64,000 nt of DNA from Gorsachius magnificus (lineage: Eukaryota > Chordata > Aves > Pelecaniformes > Ardeidae). A model generated the notes under the pieces. That model was not told where the DNA came from. It did no database searches and saw nothing but the letters and a program-made list of their open reading frames with translations. Position 1 is the stretch's first letter, and the number at the start of each line of letters is the position of its first letter. The DNA is taken from assembly GCA_034008185.1 (NCBI GenBank), contig CM067089.1:20472213-20536212 (forward strand), read 5' to 3'. Both the position numbers and the translations under genes were made by a program. Positions 54,501 to 64,000 of this stretch are shown here, in pieces.

Positions 54501-54649
54501 CTGGACAAGCAGTGACGTGTACAGTAGACTTCTTCTAGAGGGGATAACACAAAGCATTCGCAGATGTAAAAGTGTTCTTGGCCGAAGAGCAGCACTCCTT
54601 CCAATGCTGTGTGCCCCTGCACAACTGCCACAGAGCACTTGAATGTGAC
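54501..54649 (-). CDS. WDFY4: WDFY4 exon, start of PH-like domain
   Basis: A 149-bp exon of 49 codons plus two bases; acceptor TTGCTTCCATACCAG, donor GTGAGT. It encodes VTFKCSVAVVQGHTALEGVL, LFGQEHFYICECFVLSP and VYCTRHCLS. G-ALEGVLLFG-EHFYICE is the first beta strands of the WDFY4 PH-like domain. This is the most 5' WDFY4 exon placed with confidence; it starts in phase 0. Confidence 0.95.
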
Positions 54650-57600
54650 CTGGTATGGAAGCAAGCACAATGAAGCCAGGAATGGGTAACACAGGAACAG
54701 CAGACCCAGTGATGCAGGACATATGTTTCTACCAAAACAGCTGCCATTTTGATTGTCAGGTCTGTAGGGATGCAGCCACAAAATCACCATATGACTTGAC
54801 AGTGCATGCCTCTGTGGCATTAGTAGGGGGAGGGTCTGATGCCCTTTCCCCCCAGTAAATCTGTTCCTTCCCCATCTATCTGTGGCTATATTTGGCAACA
54901 TAACTACAGAACATGAAGAGCTTGCAACTATTGCAGGAGTTAGCACTACAAAACTTTACTAGACAGCAGTACTTACTACACAGGCAGGGGGTTGAAGCAC
55001 TGAGAAAAGAAGTGACTTACACACCATCATACAGGAAAATAGTGGCATATAATAAATACATGTATATCTAGAATACAGAGAAAAGGCAAATAGTTTTATT
55101 TAGATCCCAGTGAATCCATACTTGAAAAAATACTGCAAAGGGATCCCAGGGAGCAATGAGCAAGGAAAGGACCTAATACTCTAGGTTTCTATCTCACCAT
55201 GGCCAGCTGAATCAGCATACAATGGATTGAAATCTCAGAAACACAAAACTCCTTGCACTGGCACTTTTCCTTCCTACATTATACAGAAGGCAAATCAAAA
55301 TATATGAATCTATGTTTCTAGTTGTCTTGAATATTTAATTAAACATTCTGAATATTTAAAAAACCTCCCTTGGCATCCTAAGACTCACTCACTTTTTCTT
55401 TCTCCTGAGCAAATTAACTTGGCCCTTAAAATAGAGGAATTTCTAACCCACAGTTTAGAAGCATTTGGAATTTTTTAACAAAGTACCTCTTCAGTCATGT
55501 ATGCCAGTTCATAGAAAGTTTTTTTGGGAATTCAACAGGTTTGACAAAGAAAAAAAAGCCTTTTTTTTCTGGAACGGTTTCTATGGCTGAGAGATGGTGT
55601 AGAAAGGAAACAGACCAATACAGAGACCAGAAAAGCCCAATGATCCGGAAAAATGTGTGGGCTGTGGGAAACAAAATTCTGATTTTAAATCAAGCAGTAA
55701 TTCATTGCAAAGAATTACCCTAACATTTAGAGGCATGAAGTTCCTTATTTTTCTTGTCTGTTGATTCAATCTTCTATACATACTCAGCTCCAAAAAAAAC
55801 AGTCCCCTGGGTAGTGCAGTCAACTGGAAGGATCAAGGTCAACTCACTGCTGTGCCTATTTTGGACCAGAACTTTGAACCAGTATCTTCTACACAGCCAT
55901 GAAAGGAGGCAGGACCTAATCATCAGCCTATTAGTCCAGTCTCAGATGAAGCATCCTCTATTTGCAAAATCCTTTCAAACATTCATACTACAACAAAACG
56001 CTAATGTTCCCAAAATCTCCCCCTGTAAATCAACACAATCCTGAACTACACACAATCCAGAAATGGGTGTAAAATTTTTCAAGCTGAGTCCATCTCAAAC
56101 TGCAAGGACCAGAGGACTGCATGCAGAGGGATTGGAGCTGAGAGATACTTATGTAACAGAAGCTTGCTGGTTCAGAAATCTAGTGCAATGTTCTTGAGAG
56201 AACTGATTGACATGTATGAGAAGTATCACAAAGTCTGTTTTTTCTCCTAAGATCTCGATGATCTTACCTCTACGAAACTTCATCAGAACAGGGGTCTTGT
56301 ATTATTTTTTGTGCATGTAAAAATGACCCAGAAATAGCATTGGGTCTACTAGATCATGTAAAGACTACATGATGATATGTAGAGTAAGTATGGTTCTCCT
56401 TTGCTTTTTGCCTTTGTTCCTACCTCACTATTTCTGGAACCAAATCTACAACCTTCCTTGCCAAAATACACATAAGCTAACCTGGGTCAGCTGAAACAGG
56501 CCGGTACTGCTACACAAACGTTCAGTCTTGGATGCCAGCATAACATAAATAATGAATTAATAAATAATTGAAATAAAATCTTGTTTCTACATTCTGAAAT
56601 CACTTGAATGGGCACAGAAGGTTGTTTTCATCTGGGTTTTAAAAAAACAACAACCCTGGAAGATTTGTTCATGATTTTTGATGAAGATCCCTTTCACCCT
56701 TTTTCTCTTTCCTTTCTAAACTATTTTTAAGAGGAAGCTAGCATTTTTCCATCACCTCTCCTAGAGATGCCTGTCTCTGTGGGGATATGCCAACCACAGA
56801 ACTGTCTGAACTGGAGTGCCTGCGTGTGTGCATGCCGTTACGTGGTTAGAAGTATGTATGCTTGCACTGAGAATACTGGGGAATTCTGCACACATTAGCA
56901 AACCACAGGGTTTCCTGAAGTAATTAAATAGCTGAAAGATCGCTTCTTCCCAAAAGGAAGGTAACTGAATGTTGAAACATCAGGCAGTGGTATAAAATAG
57001 CTAAATGGACACAAAGTTGAAATCCAGACTTCTAAGAAATCCACCTCAGCAAAGCCAGCCCATATGCCAGAGATCATGTGGGAGGCACGTGGATTGTGAA
57101 GGGGCCCTGCTCATGATCACTGATATGGTCTGGCACAAATAACCACTTTGTTATTCCACCTAAGGCAGGACAGGGGCATGTTAGCAGGCCTTGAGAGGGG
57201 AGAGAGCATGTACCTCTCTTTCTGAAACCTTGAACTCCAAGCCCCAGTACATTGTCTTCTGTACTATCCAATGAGTAACAGTCACCGGTGCCAAATCCAT
57301 TTCTTCAATTTTATGTTATCACCCCCAACAGAATTAAATACATCTGCACTGTTAGAAATACTAGAGCCCTTGGACTGAGTCAGTTATTCTCATTTGGAGA
57401 ACAGGGCTCATTTTATTCCAGGTGAGTAATAAAGATCTGACAAAGAGGTGTACTAGAGAACCCCCACCAGGACAGTCTTGTACCTACAGTCTTGCAATGA
57501 AACACCAAGCAGCCTGAAATTACCATAGATTAAATAAAAACTTTCCTTTCTGTCAAAACAGAACAAAATCCAGTTCAGCAGCCACTAGAATCATTAATCA

Positions 57601-60600
57601 ATGAAGCAAAAATGACAAAATAATTGAATAATTACCTTCTAAGGTACTGCCCAAAGCCCTGCATCTTTTGATCGCTCTGTTCATTCATATGTACAGAATT
57701 AAAGCTAAAGGTGCATGGTTTTTTCTTTTTCTTGTTTTTCAGAAGAGCTATTTGTAAATGTTGCAGTTGCATTTAAGCGAATAGCCATAAAAGCTTATCT
57801 GCTCTGGAGTTCAAGAGCCAGATTTCTAAAGGAATTACATGCCTGAAGATGCAAACAGTCTTTACACAGTTTTCAGAAACACTGAAGGAGGTTAGCCATC
57901 TATTCCTGGAGACTCTAGCAGTGTTAGCATGGCCCCTCCAGGCAAAAATACCATGCAAGGAAATTAAAGTCACAAAACCATATCACTGAAACACGCTTAC
58001 CCTTGCCACACAATCTCCTGAGTATAGCACTTTTACAGAATAAGGACAAAAGAATAGCTACTCTGAGTCAGTTCAGAAGTTCATCTAAACAACTATCTTG
58101 TGTTTTAGCAACAGAAGTATAGAGTATAAGAAACACGCTAGGTATGGAAAGATTCTTCATCTTCATATACCTCCTCAGCAACCAGTGGCTTAGGGACTTC
58201 CTGAAGACCCTTCCTCCTCGCCATCATCACATCTCATGTTTCCCTGTAAACACTCACAGCTGTCTCTAATCACTTGCTCAGTAAAAGATACAAAAACTTT
58301 GCACAACACACATAAAAGCAATGCATTCAGGTATCACTGTATCAGGAATCACAGAGATGAAACCCATAGTTATATACTCTCTCTGCCCTTTCTGTTGTGT
58401 ATTGACGAATTACAGGCCACATCAGCTACAAGGGACCTGTCAGTAAAGTAGGGTCAATATTATTTAGGGCCACAGAGTTTAAAATGACCAGGACTACATG
58501 AAATCAAATACATTGCTTTCACAATTTTTGCTAGGGAAACAGCTATGTGTTATCACGGTAAGCGAGAGCAACGGAAGTCCACCTCTCTGTGCCACCCACA
58601 AGACCTTTCCTGCAATGATTGTTAGTTTGCTTGTTGTTGAAGTCTCATCTTACTTTGAAACAGTCACACACGCGTCTCATTAATCACAGCTTAAGAATAC
58701 ATGACAGATTGCTTCATTCTCTCCAGCTGCTCAATGACCAAAGGAAACTAAATCTACTTGACCTAGTCTTTAGTGGTAGGGGCTCTAGGCTCAAGTTTGG
58801 TCACATTTGAACTGTTACAAACATTGGATCAAATATCTTCTGCTCAGACTTGAGCAAAACCATTGCAGTCACTAGGGAGAAAGCTTTGCGGTCACAACTT
58901 TGTTTTGGAAGACCCAGAACACATTCCTTTTTTGCAGATAGCCTCCACTCACACCCCCCCGCCCCTTACTCCACTGGAGCAAAAACCCCATGTGGAAGGT
59001 GTTTCTTCAGCATGTACTTCTAAGCTTTTAACAAATTCACAAAAGCTTCAAGGAAAGAATATCAGATCTTTAGGAGAAGGGGGGGGCAACAGAAGAATGT
59101 TCTTGTCTTGCACATGGCCATGGGCACTGGGACTCCTCTTTGTCCTTGTTTTCTGTGATGAAAGCTGCCATCTGTCCCGGCCCATCGCCAGCCTGAGAAG
59201 CTGGCATCCCTTAGCTGATGATAGCATCTGGAAGCCAGTTCTAATAGGATTGTGCTCATACCTCTTGCACACCCAGACGTCTCTGTCTCACTCCAGGCTC
59301 CTCTCAAAAAGAAAATGCTGCCAAAAACTAATATGAGCCGTTAAATTTCCCCTTAGGTCAGTTCACTCAAGTTCATGCCCTTCCCATGGCTCCCATGACT
59401 CTCAGGAATAACCACAGCAAAGTCTGCCTGCTTCTTTCCCTGCTGCATCATTCTGTAGAAAGCAACGAACCGTTAGGGGATCAGTTGGCTTGCTTCAGGT
59501 GGTAGACAGGACCCTGGGGTTTGTCAGGAGCTCTACAGAGATCCAAGGAGAAGCTACAGCCTTACAATTGAAAGATGTTTTTCATCAAGATGAGCACCAA
59601 AAAAGCCCAGCCAGAAGCAGATACAAAGGGGGAATACTAGGAGGTATCCATGGAGCACAAGTAGCATGCTGAAGGAGTACATCCAGAAGAGCAGAGATTT
59701 GACTAAAGCTGCTCTGGGCTTTGTGACACTTAACAGCATGAGTCAGATCCTGTACCTTTGCACCTAGTAGCACAGTTCACTGAGCTGGAGTAGGGGTGGA
59801 GGAGCATGGGCTGGGGAAGGGAGTCCTAGCAGCCTCTCTACTGCAGCAGAAACCCAGATAGGGCAAGTCAGAGGAGTAATCATCTGCAAAACCTTGTCCT
59901 ATTTCAGGCACTCCCATCTGAACACAGGAGGAGTTTCAGCACTCCTTCCTGCAGTGAGGTAGCCATTACAATCTCTGCTCCTGCAGCAGGGAGAGAAGAG
60001 GAGGAACTGAGGCACAGGAAATGGAAGTGACTTGTGCCAAGGACCTAGCTTCCTAATCCTCTGTGTTGACCATAATAACTAGTCCCTGTTCTCACTGCAC
60101 ATCAGCACATGTAAAGTTCTTTACTGCTGCATGCTGACACTGGGATGAAGTGTAACAGTGCTCCCACAAAAACAGGCTGCCATGGAGTCTTGCACAGCTG
60201 TGAGGTATGTGCAATGCCCCTAAAACCACTGGCTCCACCAAGTGGATGCAGAGGTGCTGCACCGTTCTGCCAAACCTTACAGCTGCTCCCTCTTTGAATT
60301 GAGCATGTTCTTTAATCAGCTCCTTTTTCCCAACCATGGATCCTACTCCCTCTAACTGATTTATGCTAGTCACTTCTATTATTGTCATTGGCATCTCCTG
60401 TGCTCTCTCCAGCTCCTCCTTCAAGGAAAGGCATTTTGCCCAGATTTCTGCTAGGACATGCCCTCTTGTTAACTTCAGATTCATTACCCCAGCTGCTTGG
60501 ATTTCTTACCATCTTGAATGACTTACTGGCAAACAGAGGTTTACTTTTCTCTAAAATTCAGAATTTCTACAAAGTCATTCCCCAAGCCTTCCAACGCTTT

Positions 60601-63600
60601 CTTCATCTATAACATGCTAACCACACATTAACAGCCTGGCAGGACTACTTTAGGCTTGTAAAGATCAGGGAGGCAATCTCGCAGCTGGGGGCTCAGGTTG
60701 CAGATACAGGAATGCAATCCCCCTGTCTCCACTGGTAAGCCAGTGTTATTTAAAGGGTTGGCTCTGGCTTTTGGTAGGCAAGTTGATAGATTAGGTCAGG
60801 ATAGGTTCGTATTTGCATTTCTCTTCCACAATTCTGCAGCAGCGTATATTGTGTAACATCACCCACATCACATATAACCTCTCCATCCATGCCTATGGTG
60901 TGCACAGTCTCAGTATACTGAAGATACATGCAAAATATACTCTTCAACCTGTACACACTACAACCTAAATGGAGCCTCAGCAAAATGTATAGCCTAGGAG
61001 CCAGAGTATGCCAGTTCAGTAACTTCTGAGAGGACAGCCCTGACAGCAACACCTGTAAATCTGCGCCTCCAGCCTGACATATTAATCTAGTGAATTACAC
61101 ACACTAACTTCTGTGTGCAGGAGAAAAACATCTTGTGCTTTGGGCACATACACATGGATACCACTTTACACTACTGGAATACAGCACCAGTTCCAAACAT
61201 TCAGCAATGAGGTGACTCAGTTCCCAGCTTTGAGTTCAAAGTCACATTTTTCCCAAGCACACAAAGAGCAGTCCTTTTGCCCAGCTTTCACAAGCAGTCC
61301 CTGCTGGGACTATCTGTTAGGGAGGAGGTGAAGCAACAAAGTCTCAGCTACCAGCCCACCATTCTCCTTTAGTCTGCAACTGCCCTGACCCCTTGTGCCC
61401 AGACTCTCAATGCGTGGACAAGCTGCAAACATCTACAGCTCCTCTGAATGCCCACCTACTTCTTTATGTGCCTCCATAGAGCCAAAACACAACAGCAGCC
61501 CTCTGCACCTTACGTTTCACCAGCACTGCACACAAGTTTTTTGGCTTTTAGATCTGTCTCTAGCAGATCACTGAAAGCCAAAGGGGACTCGGAGAAACTG
61601 GTGCAGCATATAGAAAGAAACAGGGAAAGAACAGCAAGGAGCTTCATATAACTGGAAATGACACTACATCTAGGGTAGGGTGGCTGCAGAGGAGAGACTA
61701 GGACTCTCTGGGCGAGGGAAATAGGATGAAATCAAGAATCCTGAGGACTGGAGGCTGCACTATGTAGGTGAGGAGAATGGGACAGACAGCTCAAACACAA
61801 CAGGAATGCAGGGGCAGCCAAGAGAGGCAAACCAGCTGACACTAATCTTCAAATAATCAGAAAATAAAAAATAAAAATCTGTGCTCACCACAACACACTC
61901 TCCCTTCCAAAGGCAGGGCTGGGACACATGTTGGAGGAGGTTTGTGATTCTTTTGCAACCTCTTCCTTCTACAGGACAGGCTCATATCCGGGATCATAAC
62001 ACACCTGCTATCTACTCCAGCTGTCACTTTGGCAGAGGCCATTACAAAGGCCTGGAAGGCTCTAAAGGTGCTTTCTCCAGCAGATGTCAATGTGATACCT
62101 GCAACTTTTAGCAATTCTACTGTTGGCCTGCTATTTTTGGGAGATCTGACAGAGGCTTCCATTTTCAAGCTTTGGGAATGTCACGCAAAATTTAAGAAAG
62201 CATTATTATCATTGGAAAGTCATATCCTCAAAAGTCAGCCTGAATTTAGCCCCTTTGTATATGCATTATGTTACCACGTAACTACAGTATTAAATACTAT
62301 TTTTTTCATAGATCCTGCTCAGGATGGACATATCCTATGATAAATTCACACTGTGTAAGGAAAACGATTGGAGTCTATATAATTCCTGCTAGTTGCAGAA
62401 CACAGAAGGTGTAGTTATATGTATTACAAGGATTCTGGCTGGAAAAGACAGACTTATGGTCAACACAACTACATACTACTTTGAAAGTACGGATTTGGTT
62501 ATACATACCTTCCACCCTATGTAAAGGTAAAGCAAAAGGGATAGTCTTATGGTAAAATCAGCAAGGGATTATGTCATTAAGGGCTGCAACAGCACAGATC
62601 TGGCATTAAATTCTTGATTTCTGGCATCTCCTAAATTCAGAGTGTTTGACTTTGAAATCTGGGAAATGCATTCCTCTGTGGGTAGTTTATTGCATTAAAA
62701 AAACCAAACCAAAACAAAAAAAACCCCACACAACAAAAAAGGACACATTTAAAGGCTGAACTTTGCCTGGTTGGGGTGGTATTCAAACACCCAGAGCATG
62801 ATTGCTCCCTCATATAATTAATCTCCACTCTCTCAGGGACTAATAACTCTCAGTAGCTTCCTTTAGCCTATACTCAAACTATATCCATTTATTTTCTCCT
62901 TTATAGTCCCTTTCACAGTCCAGATGGTAAACTTACCTTGTTTAAATACTTGGAATTATTCTCACAGGAATGTCTAGAAATGTTTTCTATTCTATTTTTC
63001 AAGATAAGACAAAAGACTAGATTATATTAGCATAACAATACCCCACCTGCACCCATATTCTCCTGATTGAACTTGCTGAGGAACAGACTCTGAACCAACA
63101 GACAATGTCAACAGCATTTGATCTGCTGCTTCTGCAAAAAGCCACCTCACATACCTGGATGTGTACAAAGGTGTGTGTTTAATGGTAACTCAAAAAAAAA
63201 TAGCACTGGGTGACATTATAAAACAATGACCACTTTCCAGAGGTGGGCTATCCCTGTGTTACAGAAATCAATCCAGTATCTGCCAAAACATCACAATGAC
63301 TTTTCTGTGCAGTGCAGTAGGTAAGATGGTTCCAGTTGCCTGCTTAAAGTGCAAACAGCTCACAAGGCAGCCATTTACAAGGCAGGACCGCAGTGCACTA
63401 AGTGAGCGCAGGACAGCTAATGTCACCCCCTACTGCTTTTTTTAATACTTCTGTCAGCTCAGCAACACAGTGACTGCTGCTGGAAAAAAACATGCCTGGC
63501 ATTTCTGATGGCTTCCTGCAGAGTTACATGGAGAAGAGACAGACAGCCTGAAGGCTCAAAATGAAATCAGCACATGGAAAACATGCCTCACATTTTCATG

Positions 63601-64000
63601 CTTGTCTCCTTCTGCTGTGGGGAAGGGTGGGGGGGAGGGAGGAAGGAGGAATGGCAGGGAAATGAATTATGTTGTATAGACAGACAGTGTACCAACAGCT
63701 CTAATAGCATGAGGAAGCCATCATGTTAGAGAGCATGAATGTGACCACCTCAGCCACTGACAAAGCCTCAAGAAAATTCAGCAATGTTATTGAGACATAA
63801 AAATAAAATAATTATTTCTATATCTATCATACACTGTGATGGCTGAGTTTAAATACTCAAGTATGATCCTTGGCTTCCACTGTGGGATGCTAACTCTTGG
63901 GCCAACAGGGGGAATGATGCCACTGGAAGAAACAGGTACACTGGAAAAGAATGGGAACAGGTCAAATACTCCTGACAAAATCTCTAACAGTCCTGAGGAA
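54650..64000. other. WDFY4 intron and upstream region; no exon placed with confidence
   Basis: About 9.3 kb before the first firm exon. One short exon-like segment (62937-62973) is possible. Other open frames on both strands show no recognisable domain. No RNA gene or transposon was recognised; old CR1-type fragments cannot be ruled out by eye. Confidence 0.45.
62937..62973 (-). CDS. Possible short WDFY4 exon upstream of the PH domain
   Basis: A 37-bp segment with a perfect donor (AAG then GTAAGT) and an AG preceded by CATTTCT. One base plus 12 codons: HSCENNSKYLNK, ending in phase 0 as the next exon (54501-54649) requires. The pyrimidine tract is poor and the sequence is too short to recognise, so this is a guess. 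Confidence 0.25.

Noticed and set aside
56270..56360. GTAAGA donor on the minus strand
   Set aside because: All frames reaching it contain a stop close to the donor.
58140..58220. Short acidic minus-strand frame starting MARRKGL
   Set aside because: Only about 28 codons, no good splice sites and no recognised homology; within chance expectation.
61857..62340. Overlapping open frames of about 100 codons on both strands
   Set aside because: Checked for WDFY4 and transposon motifs; none recognised.

Overview
This is a vertebrate, almost certainly avian, genomic window. Small conserved exons are scattered through long AT-rich introns, and a young class III (ERVL-type) provirus carries an LTR of a kind I associate with birds. 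The species cannot be told from the sequence.

The backbone is WDFY4, on the minus strand. I placed 16 consecutive exons by splice sites, matching codon phases and recognisable protein sequence. In transcription order (high to low coordinates) they encode the BEACH-type PH domain (54649-49261), the BEACH domain (36604-13416), the linker after BEACH (12870-11698) and the WD40 repeats (10049-2817). Together they give about 699 codons in unbroken phase, apart from one extra base in the BEACH exon at 34940-35058. The last exon(s), which follow the conserved W-D repeat end, lie below position 1. The N-terminal two thirds of the protein lie mostly or wholly above 64000. WDFY4 is known in mouse as a factor for cross-presentation in type 1 dendritic cells.

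LRRC18 is a compact leucine-rich-repeat gene whose coding sequence is uninterrupted. It sits on the plus strand (45624-46412) inside a 12.7 kb WDFY4 intron, the same nested, opposite-strand arrangement as in mammals.

A full-length provirus (19359-26335) lies antisense in the WDFY4 intron between exons 26500-26591 and 13416-13628. It has two 605-bp LTRs about 1% apart, a 5-bp target duplication (GTTAG), a tRNA-Lys1,2-type primer site, a leader open frame for a multi-membrane-spanning peptide, a gag broken at several points and containing a 60-bp coding minisatellite, an intact protease-RT-RNaseH-integrase frame, and no env. A solo LTR of a related, older subfamily (29928-30485, duplication CAGAT) sits in another WDFY4 intron, also antisense.

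Other structure: a 122-bp near-identical copy of half a BEACH exon with its splice acceptor in the next intron (27471-27592), a three-armed inverted repeat (34568-34649), a 15-bp minisatellite (33072-33206), and an unexplained exon-like island beside LRRC18 (44863-44989). The rest is intron with no gene that I can support. I saw no convincing tRNA, rRNA or CRISPR feature.
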